Notes: generated by a model not told the origin, from the letters alone. Shown: positions 32,070-39,691, counted from the stretch's first letter. The stretch is DNA of 39,693 nucleotides from Olavius sp. associated proteobacterium Delta 1 (GCA_902749685.1 CACVKW010001176.1:1-39693), one strand, 5' to 3'. Translations and numbers: made by a program.

Positions 32070-32867
32070 CTAGATTCCCTTGAGAGGCCTCAGTCGCCTT
32101 GATACAATTAATGTCAGGCTAACAGAAAATATAACCGGCAGCCATTTTGAAAATAGTGTAAAATTGTCGGCCAGCAGTAGTTGACTGTCTGACCAGCTAT
32201 GCCCGTCAGGTATTGGAAACCACCAGGCGACTCCCAGAATTAAGCTCTTGCCCAGAAAGTATAGAATGAAACTGGGTATGTAAATTGCTCCCAGGGCCAG
32301 AAAAACAGAGCCGACGGCTTTATCGGGATGCATTTTTTGATGATTGCGATACAGGATTAAGTATGAGGCACTGATATAAACAAAAATCGCATTTATAAAC
32401 CGCATGAAAGCCGCGTAGTGAGTCGTATCCATATGAAAATTTCCCCCGTAAAGGTTGATTTCACAGATATCCAGCGCTAGCCTCCCGGCGCCGAACAGCG
32501 CACTCACCGAAATTGCCACTGATATAACCGACAATTTTAATTGTTGATGCAACACAGCATTATTCTGGAATATGACGGAGCTTTCATTCGCAAGCCTGCC
32601 GAAAGAATGCAATCTTAGCCCGGAAATCAGGGTCCAAAGAAATAAAAACCATGTGACTATTGGGGCTGCCGCCCAAAGTGTGAAGAACATTCGGCCCCAC
32701 AAATTCAGGCTCATATCTGGATTCATCCTTGATGCCGGTGTTATCGTATAAGCTTCTGCCATGTGCCAATAGTGTATCAGGCCGAAAAGAAGCAGCACGA
32801 ATATTTGCGGAACACGCATGAGCCATTTACAGACCTGGTGTATTTCCTCAAATATGCTTTTTATCAT
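32070..32867 (-). CDS. Uncharacterised polytopic membrane protein
   Basis: 265 residues with about six hydrophobic segments; begins KSIFEEIHQVCKWL and has W/F-rich helices. I do not recognise the family and see no enzymatic motif. It ends with a basic tail (VSRRLRPLKGI), suggesting a cytoplasmic C-terminus. ATG 32867 follows AAGG at 9 bases. It is 28 bases upstream of the Coa1-like gene's open frame, so the two are probably co-transcribed. Confidence 0.6.
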   Translation of the reverse strand: MIKSIFEEIHQVCKWLMRVPQIFVLLLFGLIHYWHMAEAYTITPASRMNPDMSLNLWGRMFFTLWAAAPIVTWFLFLWTLISGLRLHSFGRLANESSVIFQNNAVLHQQLKLSVISVAISVSALFGAGRLALDICEINLYGGNFHMDTTHYAAFMRFINAIFVYISASYLILYRNHQKMHPDKAVGSVFLALGAIYIPSFILYFLGKSLILGVAWWFPIPDGHSWSDSQLLLADNFTLFSKWLPVIFSVSLTLIVSRRLRPLKGI

Positions 32868-33117
32868 AGCGGAAAACCTTTTTTGCGTTTAATTATATTT
32901 TCTCATATAACATGGTCGATTGCAAAGAATAATTACTTAACTATCTGAAAATAAATAACAAAATTTCCTAAATCCAGAGAGTTTCGATTGCCCTCATTCC
33001 TTTGAGTGTGGGATGGTCATTGGGGAAATTCGGAAATGCCTGGAGGGACTGGAGCTGGGGTTGTCTCAGACAGATAAGTTGCAGAATATAATTTCGACAC
33101 AGCCTGGGTATAATATT

Positions 33118-33654
33118 TTAGGCGCGGCTCTCCAACTCAACTCCCAGGCCATCGGCCATGCGATTGACGAAGGCATAGTAGGCCGTTATGGCGCATATAT
33201 CGTGGATGGCCCGGTCGTCAAATCCTTGCGCGCGCAGAGAGCTGACGTCCGCTTCAATCATTTCGCCTGGCGAGCGGGTGAGTTTAGCTGCATAATGCAA
33301 CATGGCAAGATCAGCTGCCTGTAAGTCAGCCTTGCGGTAATCCGCGGCCAATGAGGTCAGCAGCTTTTCCTGATCGGCACTTACCACACCTTTAACCTCC
33401 AACAATCGACGGAGCCCCGCCCCGTGATGATGCAGTCAATAGCGGCATTTGTTCTCTGCTGACACGACCACGGCGATCATTTCGCGCTGAATTCTGCTCA
33501 AGGGACCTTTACTGTACATCAACTGTTTATAGAGGTCATAGTGCAGCCGCATGGTTCGGCTGTGAACGCCGTGAATCCTGAGGATATTGTCCTGATCCGG
33601 GACCCGGTCATCCGGCGGAATCATTTTTTCAGCTGTGAAACCGATGTATGCCAC
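33118..33654 (-). CDS. AhpD-like peroxidase-related protein, putative selenoprotein (CxxU)
   Basis: Read through TGA 33436-33438, this gives a 178-residue carboxymuconolactone decarboxylase/AhpD-like protein, a full family length. Start GTG 33654 has AGGAG at 7 bases. The active site is E58...NKCRY-TGA-LHHHG, where homologues have CxxC followed by His residues, so the TGA sits exactly on the second redox Cys (residue 73). Sequence on both sides fits the family without a break (FVNRMADGLGVELE at the end). A hairpin right after the TGA (33409-33425) fits a bacterial SECIS. Selenocysteine is therefore more likely than a nonsense mutation, but selA/B/C genes are not in the window. Confidence 0.72.
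33409..33438 (-). promoter_or_regulatory. Candidate bacterial SECIS element
   Basis: Ten bases after the TGA, ACGGGGC-GGG-GCTCCGT forms a 7-pair stem (one G-T) with a GGG loop. The apical loop is 17 bases from the UGA and begins with G, as expected of bacterial SECIS hairpins that recruit SelB. Confidence 0.6.
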
Positions 33655-33702
33655 TTTGGGCTCCTAAATTTTAATTTAATTCGCGCTTCATTTTCAAAAT
33701 CT

Positions 33703-33882
33703 TTATGGCGGCCTGGTTCCGACCAATACCGGCTGATAGAACTCGTTGTCTATCCGCGTGACCGATTCAAAACCGGCACTTCGCATCAGCTCCAGCAGGC
33801 GATTCGGGTTGATGGCATAGCACCGCGAGTGCATCACATACGTATTGGTGGCGGCCGAATTCAAATCTTCTTCCATTTTCAT
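33703..33882 (-). pseudogene. Methyltransferase C-terminal fragment, 59 codons
   Basis: A short frame starting at ATG 33882, which overlaps the tautomerase stop by four bases (ATGA). It encodes NTYVMHSRCYAINPNRLLEL, SAGFESVTRID and FYQPVLVGTRPP, typical of the last ~50 residues of a class I SAM methyltransferase. The SAM-binding core is missing. It may be translated by coupling, but cannot be an active enzyme; most likely a deletion relic. Confidence 0.55.
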
Positions 33883-34112
33883 TCAAACGGGTTATAGCCC
33901 GGTTCCTTATAAAGGCAGTCCTTTTTGTTAAGAATATCCTTTTTGTAAACCGTTTCAGCCCAATCTTCCTTTTCAATTTCCTCGAAAGCCACCGACACCG
34001 ACTTTTCGTCGCATTTCGCAATGGCCACAACGTCTTTAACTATTTCATCTGCAAGTTGTGCCTTCTGTTCGTCGGATCTTCCGGGGTAAAGTTTAATAAT
34101 AACATGCGGCAT
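33879..34112 (-). CDS. 4-oxalocrotonate tautomerase family protein (PptA-like)
   Basis: A 77-residue tautomerase. Pro2, the catalytic base after Met removal, is present (PHVIIKLYPG), and the rest (AIAKCDEKSVSVAFEEIEKEDW, then EPGYNPFE) matches PptA-like relatives of unknown substrate. ATG 34112. It overlaps the methyltransferase fragment; the selenoprotein gene lies further downstream on the same strand. Confidence 0.88.
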   Translation of the reverse strand: MPHVIIKLYPGRSDEQKAQLADEIVKDVVAIAKCDEKSVSVAFEEIEKEDWAETVYKKDILNKKDCLYKEPGYNPFE

Positions 34113-34267
34113 AATTGTCCTCCAGGTAAATTAACCCAAAACCGAGATTCACCATCCTTGCTGTCGGGAAAAGCCATGATAAGTAGCATTGCAATTCAGC
34201 CGACCGGCAATCCAGAGACGGCCATGATAAAAGTGGGCCGGTTAGGGGCGTCGGCTGGATGTGACTG

Positions 34268-34989
34268 TTAATCAGTAGTTTCATCGGCTAATAATATTTT
34301 AAGTGTTGGCAGTAGCCGGCCCGGGATACTCTTGGATTCTTGTTTGCCGGCAAGTATGCCGCCCGCTGCCCGATAAAATTTTTCAGCATTTGGATCACTC
34401 TGAATAATAAGGACACGCCCTCCAAGTAGTGCCGCATGACTTTTAGCGTGGCTTATTAACCCTATAGTTGCATAAAATTTTGAAATCCAACTTCGCTGCT
34501 GCAATGAAGACCATTGAAAATATTGACTGATCCTGGATTCTGGTTGCTGGATACTGGATGTCGTTGAAATTCACCGATAGTGTACCGTTAGATATCCAGC
34601 ATCGAGTATCAAGCATCCAGCATCAGCCCGGAAAAAGCAACGATCTCAGGCATAACGGCCAGGCTAGATGATAAGAGTTTATGCAATGTTAGGATTAATG
34701 CTCGTCCGACACCTGAACCGATGTGTCTAGGTTCCACAAAAAGTGCATTGAGCTCAAATTCTGAACCGGACAATCGCTCTATGGCATAGAATCCAACTAT
34801 GTTGCAATGATGTTCTGCGACCGAGTAATGCATCCTGCTGCTTGCTATATTGATTGCCGGTACGGACAGTTCTTCTCGACATGCTTCCATGAATTCATCC
34901 GAGTAACCCCAATATGCTTTCGAACGCAGCGCGAGATCGGTCAAAAGCCCGGCTTCATCAGGTACTGCGTTCCGTATGGTGACAGTCAT
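34268..34989 (-). pseudogene. GNAT acetyltransferase gene split by a 234-bp insertion
   Basis: The N-terminal part (from ATG 34989) reads TIRNAVPDEAGLLTDLALRS and ends at FVEPRHIGSGVGRALI. The C-terminal part (34268-34456) reads ISHAKSHAALLGGRVLIIQS, DPNAEKFYRAAGG and SIPGRLLP. Joining them across one copy of the target duplication gives ...GVGRALISHAKSH..., a seamless GNAT acetyl-CoA loop and C-terminal half. The inserted DNA shifts the frame and adds a stop, so the gene is broken. Substrate unknown. Confidence 0.85.
34460..34693. mobile_element. 234-bp MITE-like insertion with heptad arms and 5-bp target duplication
   Basis: Flanked by direct repeats ATTAA (34455-34459 and 34694-34698). 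The ends are inverted: CCCTATAGTTGCATAAA at the left, and CCTAACATTGCATAAA read inward from the right. Inside are two inverted heptad arrays: 34529-34563 (GATCCTG, GATTCTG, GTTGCTG, GATACTG) and 34592-34626 (ATATCCA, GCATCGA, GTATCAA, GCATCCA). There is no transposase, so movement would need one in trans. Confidence 0.8.
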
Positions 34990-35126
34990 ATCTCTGGTGC
35001 CTAACCAACTTCGTTCAGCGGCTGACGGTACTGATATTTCTAGAAAAATAAACATCAGCCGGCAGTATACAGGAGTGCCGCGTTGTGCAATGTCTGTTAT
35101 CTCGAAATTTAAGGGTTCGCGCAAAA

Positions 35127-35522
35127 TCACACTTTAATGAGGCTAAAGCCTTCATTAAGCCAGCCGGCAATACCTCCTATCATTTTTTTTACAGGTCTTG
35201 CGAGTTTGGCTAAACGAATCGCTGCCTTTTCAGTAGCATTGCAATGCGGACCGGCACAATAGACCACGAACAGGGTATCCGGAGGATATTCTTTAAGACT
35301 GTCCTCATTAATGCGTGCATGAGGCAGACTTATGGCACTTTGTATGTGGCCACTGTTGTAAAGTTCCTCTCCACGGACGTCAAGGAGCACAAAATCCTTG
35401 CGATTATTTGAAATTGCATGATGCACATCCCAGCAATCTGTTTCAAATTCAAGCAGCCCTTCAAAATGCGCTAATGCTCGTGAAGAATCTGCTGCTGGAG
35501 GTCTACTCACTAAAGAGCTCAT
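35127..35522 (-). CDS. Rhodanese-like sulfurtransferase domain protein
   Basis: A 131-residue single rhodanese domain. FVLLDVRGEELYNSGHIQSA is the conserved entry, and the active-site loop is VVYCAGPHCNATEKAA, whose first Cys should carry the persulfide. GGIAGWLNEGF closes the fold. The start is ATG 35522 with AAAGGAGATATT upstream, although the frame continues into a relic. It may handle sulfur or be regulatory; the neighbours do not tell. Confidence 0.88.
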   Translation of the reverse strand: MSSLVSRPPAADSSRALAHFEGLLEFETDCWDVHHAISNNRKDFVLLDVRGEELYNSGHIQSAISLPHARINEDSLKEYPPDTLFVVYCAGPHCNATEKAAIRLAKLARPVKKMIGGIAGWLNEGFSLIKV

Positions 35523-35690
35523 AATATCTCCTTTTATATAAACAATATTCCTGATGACACCTGCACCGATGCACCACTGTGACAAGCGCAAATCTGATAC
35601 AGCTTTTAGTGCGGCCATGAACCAGGGATGCTCACCCAGGATTGCCAGCAGTTTTGTCTCCAAATGGTCCTTCATATTGTCCATGGCCAT
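35523..35690 (-). pseudogene. Nucleotidyltransferase-family N-terminal relic
   Basis: The frame upstream of the rhodanese start, from ATG 35690, reads GEHPWFMAALKAVSDLRLSQ and WCIGAGVIRN, which is the N-terminus of the PF06042-type nucleotidyltransferases (YfbR-like in older naming). The rest of that gene is missing, replaced by the rhodanese gene's ribosome site. Confidence 0.55.
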
Positions 35691-35857
35691 CGCTGGGCAT
35701 CACCTGGGCCAGAAGCCGCCAGGCTTTTGGGATCAGGGGTGACCGCCCTTGTTATGGGGCCGCCCCAGGTTATATCTTCCGTTCCCAAATGCAATAACAA
35801 CATAATACATTTTGTGAAAAATGCTCTGCATGCTGACTATATTCAAGGCTGTCGATC

Positions 35858-36310
35858 TTATTCATACATTTTCATTTTCAGTGCGAATTGTTCGGCGCTT
35901 TCAATATCAGTCCTATTTGGACGACCCTTGCTGATGCCCATCCATTTAGATATGGGATGCTGGTCATATCCACGGCAATCCCAGTTCCCTACTAATTTTA
36001 AACCGAAACGATCAAATTTCATTTTGATAAAGTACCAATACAACCGAAGCATGAATTTAGACCCCATACCACTGGTGATAAACATAAAAACCTTGCACTC
36101 TGGGGGAAGAAAGGATGCTGATTCGTAGATTTTCCGATCGACCATGGTCCAGTAAATGCCGGAACCAAACCCAACCAACGTGCGGCCTTTAAAATGATCC
36201 GAACCCGCGTTTTCAACTTGGAAAACATCCGCCTTCAATATTGAGGCTATGGTATCAACAATTATGCGTGTGTTTCCTGTTCTCGATTGATAGACGATTA
36301 ACGGTTTCAT
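35858..36310 (-). CDS. Flavodoxin-domain protein
   Basis: A 150-residue flavodoxin-like protein. The FMN phosphate loop is VYQSRTGNTRIIVD at the N-terminus; GFGSGIYWTMVDRKIY and VFMFITSGMG follow the family order, and the end CRGYDQHPISKWMGISKGRP is typical of short flavodoxins annotated from sulfate reducers and clostridia. It could carry electrons for a reductase not in this window. ATG 36310 with GAGGAAAAATT upstream. Confidence 0.85.
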   Translation of the reverse strand: MKPLIVYQSRTGNTRIIVDTIASILKADVFQVENAGSDHFKGRTLVGFGSGIYWTMVDRKIYESASFLPPECKVFMFITSGMGSKFMLRLYWYFIKMKFDRFGLKLVGNWDCRGYDQHPISKWMGISKGRPNRTDIESAEQFALKMKMYE

Positions 36311-36438
36311 ATCAATTTTTCCTCTTTTTCAATCAACGTCTATGATCAGCAGTGCCGGATGATCAGTACAATAGCTCAGAAAAGGATAAATTCTAATTAC
36401 AGTCGAACTGGTAAAAGTGCAACGGTTTCAGGCATCCG
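36311..36438. other. Spacer at the edge of the cassette region
   Basis: No gene or clear attC site seen. It separates the flavodoxin gene from the first cassette-like gene. Confidence 0.3.
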
Positions 36439-36933
36439 CTACATCATTTTGGTTCGATGAGGTTCTTCTCCAACCGATAGCTTCATTCTATTAGCTTTGA
36501 TTTCTCCTGATTCAGTGTGTTTCTCCCACAGGTGGACGGTTCTAAATCCTAAACTTTCATAACAGCGCTTGGCACGCATATTTCCGTTTCGTACATCAAG
36601 ATATAATTCCTTTACATTCTTTGGTGAAATGATGCTATCAATTGCTAATTTGATAACCGTTCTACCAATTCCTTTTCCAAAAAAATCCGTTCGATTCAGA
36701 TAAATCCCCATATCATAGCTTGCCATATCCAGACCTTTTCTCTCAAACCATATCGTACCAATCTCCTCATCGTCATCCAATATGATGAACCATAATAGCT
36801 CTTTAGATTCTTCAAATGATACAAAAGTCGATGGTATAAAGTTAGAAAATAAATTAGATCCTCCAATTCTTCCATACCATTCAGAAAACTTGTTTAAATC
36901 AGACTGGATGACTTCGCGAAAATGGATATTCAT
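36439..36933 (-). CDS. GNAT acetyltransferase, cassette-borne
   Basis: A 164-residue GNAT protein. The acetyl-CoA loop is FFGKGIGRTVIKLAIDS near residue 85, and NMRAKRCYESLGFRTVH is the C-terminal GNAT block. The substrate is unknown. AT-rich codon use differs from the core genes of the window, and an attC-like site lies just upstream (36942-37005), as expected if it is an integron cassette. Confidence 0.85.
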   Translation of the reverse strand: MNIHFREVIQSDLNKFSEWYGRIGGSNLFSNFIPSTFVSFEESKELLWFIILDDDEEIGTIWFERKGLDMASYDMGIYLNRTDFFGKGIGRTVIKLAIDSIISPKNVKELYLDVRNGNMRAKRCYESLGFRTVHLWEKHTESGEIKANRMKLSVGEEPHRTKMM

Positions 36934-36941
36934 ATATTCAA

Positions 36942-37005
36942 TCGAACGCCGAAGTCACCGGCGGGTGTGGAGCGCAGCGGAATACCTGTCCGGTGACTTG
37001 TTAAG
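36942..37005 (-). other. attC recombination site
   Basis: Read on the minus strand: CTTAAC, AAGTCACCGG, a spacer, CCGGTGACTT, CGGCGTTCGAT. The 10-base arms are perfectly inverted, and the outer TTAAC/GCGTT core boxes fit integron attC structure. The stop codon of the upstream small membrane-protein gene is inside the first box. Confidence 0.75.
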
Positions 37006-37386
37006 TTCTGTTTTTCTGTTTCTCTACATATTCTAATAGAAGGAATATAACACCAAGTATTGCCCCACCAAAAATTAGAATATTGGATGAAAAAGTAGAA
37101 AAATCATAATTTGAGTTTCCCATGAAAAGGCTGTGCAGCAGACCATGAACAATTAAAAAAATGCTTATTCCTAATCTGCTACGATATCTGATTTTTTCAT
37201 TTGTACTAGCTACCAATGAGATTAGGATGGCAAATAAGGGTATATGGATGAATAAAACACCCACATTCCATATTCATCGGGAAGCCAACTAGTCAATGGT
37301 AAGACACGCCACTCATGATTTGTCATTGCGTCAAGTTCATGTGTGGAAAGAGTTCCTAAACCTAAATAAAATATAACATTTTTCAT
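37001..37386 (-). pseudogene. Small membrane protein (DUF6713-like) with frameshift
   Basis: From ATG 37386 the frame reads NVIFYLGLGTLSTHELDAMT, NHEWRVLPLTSWLPDEYGMW and then goes off. The continuing protein (VLFIHIPLFAILISLV, SRLGISIFLIVHGLLHSLFM, FSSNILIFGGAILGVIFLLL) is in another frame, shifted near 37255-37265. Together the parts make one protein of about 128 residues with three or four membrane helices, which I have seen as a common integron-cassette product. A one-base loss explains it; a sequencing error is possible. Confidence 0.65.
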
Positions 37387-37400
37387 TTTAATATTTCGCA

Positions 37401-37440
37401 CTTAACGCAAAGCTGACCGGCGGAGGTCTGGTTGCCGCCC
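37401..37440 (-). other. Partial attC site
   Basis: Minus strand ...CCGGTCAGCTTTGCGTTAAGTGCG shows the L'/R' half of an attC, with the same GCGTTAAGTGCG end as at 38741-38752. The partner half is not recognisable, so it is damaged. Confidence 0.5.
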
Positions 37441-37496
37441 CTTTACGGAAAGATCAAAAATTTATTTACTACGAATTCATAAAAAATGCCAAGGTT

Positions 37497-37604
37497 TTAG
37501 CCGTCCGAGTTCAGCGGGTAGTTCTGTTTTCCCTCTATCCCGATTATCTTTCCAGACTCAATCAAATATGCGATCATCCACTGGGTAACAATATCGAATT
37601 TCAT
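37497..37604 (-). CDS. Possible 35-residue cassette peptide
   Basis: ATG 37604 to TAA 37497 encodes FDIVTQWMIAYLIESGK, IIGIEGKQNYPLNSDG. The amphipathic composition looks protein-like, but it has no clear ribosome site or family, and may be a gene remnant. Confidence 0.25.
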   Translation of the reverse strand: MKFDIVTQWMIAYLIESGKIIGIEGKQNYPLNSDG

Positions 37605-37661
37605 CCCGTTTTGCGGGAATCCCAACGATTCGGATTTATCAGGACACGATCATCCGTTTGG

Positions 37662-38084
37662 TTATCTCCTCTCGGCCTTGGATTTCATTTTACGATTGAA
37701 CTTGTCCTCATTAATAACATAACGTTCGTGTTTGCCGCGAGTAATTAGATCAATACCATCATGGGCCTCCACCTCAAACACCAACCGTCGGCCGTCTACT
37801 TCAACAAGCCTAACTTTGGCTGTGACTTCTAATCCCGGTGGTGTTGCTGCAATGTGGCTTACGTTGATATGAGTACCTACAGTTTGTTCCTTTGGCCAGT
37901 CAAGGAAAGGGTTTACCGCTTGGATGCAGGTCCATTCGATTAAACCGACCATGAAGCCTGTTGCAAAGACATCAGGCATAACCTGAAACTCACTTGATTC
38001 CGGATACAAGGCCGGAACCGTCTTTGCTTCATTTATTGAAAAAGTAAATTCGTGCTCGATTCCAGATATCAAAGTGTCTTTCAT
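37662..38084 (-). CDS. FlK-like hotdog thioesterase
   Basis: A 140-residue hotdog-fold protein resembling fluoroacetyl-CoA thioesterase FlK and its relatives. The conserved block GTHINVSHIAATPPGLEV near residue 70 and EVDGRRLVFEVEAHDG are clear, and the end GKHERYVI is typical. FlK's catalytic Thr/Glu/His set is partly visible (Glu50 in GLIEWTC, His76 in NVSHIAATP). GAGGGG 5-7 bases before ATG 38084 is a strong ribosome site, just after the group II intron's 3' end. Actual acyl substrate unknown. Confidence 0.85.
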   Translation of the reverse strand: MKDTLISGIEHEFTFSINEAKTVPALYPESSEFQVMPDVFATGFMVGLIEWTCIQAVNPFLDWPKEQTVGTHINVSHIAATPPGLEVTAKVRLVEVDGRRLVFEVEAHDGIDLITRGKHERYVINEDKFNRKMKSKAERR

Positions 38085-38101
38085 GTTGCCCCTCTTCTCA
38101 C

Positions 38102-38746
38102 ATCAAGTAGGTCAGGGGCTTCGCAGCCCCATTCCCCTTTAAGAACCGTGCGTGACCGTTTCCCCCGCCCAGGCGGGGCTCAAGCATCTCAAAAGGCAGC
38201 CCTTGGTGGGCGGCCCGGCTGTTTACCTCTCATGCCGTCATTGCTCTAAACTCCCGAGCAGACATGGCCGGCAAAAGTTTGCTATCCTTTTTGTTTCTAC
38301 CGACCCAGAAGTACTGTGCAAATTCTGGCCGATAAGGATTAGCGGCCGCCTTGATCTTCACAAATCTTCGGATTCCTAGAGCGCCTATTTTGACAACCTG
38401 GTAAACTTTTTTCAAGTTTTTCTTGGTCTTCTCCTCTGAGAGGCTCAGGCCTCGCTCAGCCAGGAACGTTATCACCGCAGGTTTGATTCTTTCTTCGATC
38501 AGGCGTTTAGATTTGCCTGCCCTCACCATATTGCCCCGATTCTAGCCCTTAACCGGGTGGGTTTCCCGGAGGGGAGTGAGCCTCACGGTTTTCTCCCAAT
38601 TCGGTACATTGTCAGGAGGGCTTCGCACCCCGTCATCAGCGCAACGGTAGCACGCCTCCCTAGGATACCGGTGGGGACACGCCGGGTGACCTCCAGTAGT
38701 ATAACCTACTGTAATAACATGTAGAAAATGCGACATCGTGTCGCAC
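38102..38746 (-). mobile_element. Degenerate group II intron at an attC site
   Basis: Starts GTGCGAC directly at the R' box (GTTAA) of the attC 38747-38810 and ends with domain V/VI-like sequence: GAGCC...CACGCACGGTTC, a hairpin GGGGCT-GCGA-AGCCCC and TGACCTACTTGAT. Domain I-like text (GAAAACCGTGAGGCTCACTC) is near the 5' side. At ~645 bases it lacks most of the ribozyme and maturase gene, so it is an internally deleted copy. It has the orientation of the cassette genes. The 5' strand of domain V looks altered, so splicing is doubtful. Confidence 0.65.
38230..38529 (-). pseudogene. Group II intron reverse transcriptase/maturase remnant
   Basis: 99 codons: RLIEERIKPAVITFLAERGL and SLSEEKTK are the thumb-side end of an intron RT; GIRRFVKIKAAANPYRPEFA and QYFWVGRN are the extreme C-terminus of the maturase. 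The middle (domain X and more) is missing, so an internal deletion joined the two. Not functional. Confidence 0.75.
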
Positions 38747-38810
38747 TTAACGCCTGAGCTCAGTGGCCGAAAAGCGCAGCTTTTTGGTCCACTGAAGCGA
38801 TTCGTTAGCA
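38747..38810 (-). other. attC recombination site
   Basis: Minus strand GCTAAC...CTTCAGTGG, a loop with AAAAGC-TGC-GCTTTT, CCACTGAGCTCAGGCGTTAA. Inverted arms CAGTGG/CCACTG and core boxes at both ends fit an attC following the methyltransferase cassette. The intron abuts its R' side. Confidence 0.75.
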
Positions 38811-38812
38811 TT

Positions 38813-39577
38813 TTATTGTGTTTCTGCTATTACGAGCATTTCAAAGTCTTCGGCAGTTAGTTCATCATTTCGGCTAAAAGCGCCGAGTTTTGCACCGAAT
38901 ATATTTACAGTCTTAAAATCCAATGATTTTAAAAGCCAACTTATTTCCGATGGAACATAGTACCTTTCATTGCAATTAAGAGATTTTTTATTTCCCGAAT
39001 CATCAATAAACTCTGTAATGTTATGATCGCGGAATGTCATCAAGTTAAATGTGTTGTTTTTATATGTGGCGACACCGTCTTTTTTTTCTGTAGCAAGAAA
39101 GTCTTTCACAGAATGAAATAAAGGGAATAAGCCATTTAGAGTTGTGAATATCAATTTCCCCTTCGATTTTAATGCATTTGCAGCATTTTGAAGGATTAGG
39201 AAGTTCATCTCATCGGTTTCCATCAGAGAAAAACCGCCTTCACATAACATAATTGCTAAATCGAATGCATTTGAAAAATGAGGACTTCTTGCATCGTGTT
39301 TTTGGAAATCAATATTAAGGGATTGGGCGGATGCTTTCTCTCTTGCACGCTGCAACTGTGATTCAGATAAATCAATACCAGTAACAGAGTAACCTCTTTT
39401 GGATAACTCTATTGAGTGCCTGCCTGTGCCGCATCCAATATCAAGAATTTTTATTGTTTTACTATAATCGATCTCTTTTTCTATAAAATCACATTCTCCG
39501 ACGGTTCCCTTGGTAAATTCTTCAGCATCGTAGTTTTGGGCGAAATTTTCAAATAATTCTTCATACCATTGTTTCAT
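38813..39577 (-). CDS. Class I SAM-dependent methyltransferase, cassette-borne
   Basis: A 254-residue methyltransferase. SAM motif I is ILDIGCGTGRHSIELSKRGY (about residues 45-64) followed by VTGIDLSESQL. The later FDLAIMLCEGGFSLM is typical of small-molecule methyltransferases (Methyltransf_25/UbiE-like). Substrate unknown. AAAGGATAAAAAC precedes ATG 39577. Low GC and an attC at its 3' end mark it as a gene cassette. Confidence 0.87.
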   Translation of the reverse strand: MKQWYEELFENFAQNYDAEEFTKGTVGECDFIEKEIDYSKTIKILDIGCGTGRHSIELSKRGYSVTGIDLSESQLQRAREKASAQSLNIDFQKHDARSPHFSNAFDLAIMLCEGGFSLMETDEMNFLILQNAANALKSKGKLIFTTLNGLFPLFHSVKDFLATEKKDGVATYKNNTFNLMTFRDHNITEFIDDSGNKKSLNCNERYYVPSEISWLLKSLDFKTVNIFGAKLGAFSRNDELTAEDFEMLVIAETQ

Positions 39578-39596
39578 GTTTTTATCCTTTATATGC

Positions 39597-39691
39597 TAAC
39601 CAACAAACCCCGCAGTTAGCGCAATTTGCCTTTTATTAACGGGCATTTCATGATGAAGCATGATTCAGCAGAGGTGCAAACATGCTTCATC
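39597..39691. repeat. Inverted repeats at the window edge, possible attC parts
   Basis: GCTAAC...GTTAGC boxes lie near 39597-39622, and GATGAAGCATG (39652-39662) is exactly inverted at 39681-39691. They may be the damaged end of the preceding cassette's attC; the window stops too soon to tell. Confidence 0.35.

Noticed and set aside
35127..35690. Single fused nucleotidyltransferase-rhodanese protein
   Set aside because: A strong ribosome site precedes ATG 35522, and the N-terminal part is only a truncated domain, so a relic followed by a separate gene is simpler.
38542..38811. 89-codon frame across the intron 5' part and attC
   Set aside because: It overlaps structured RNA (intron domain I) and the attC and has no protein-like features.
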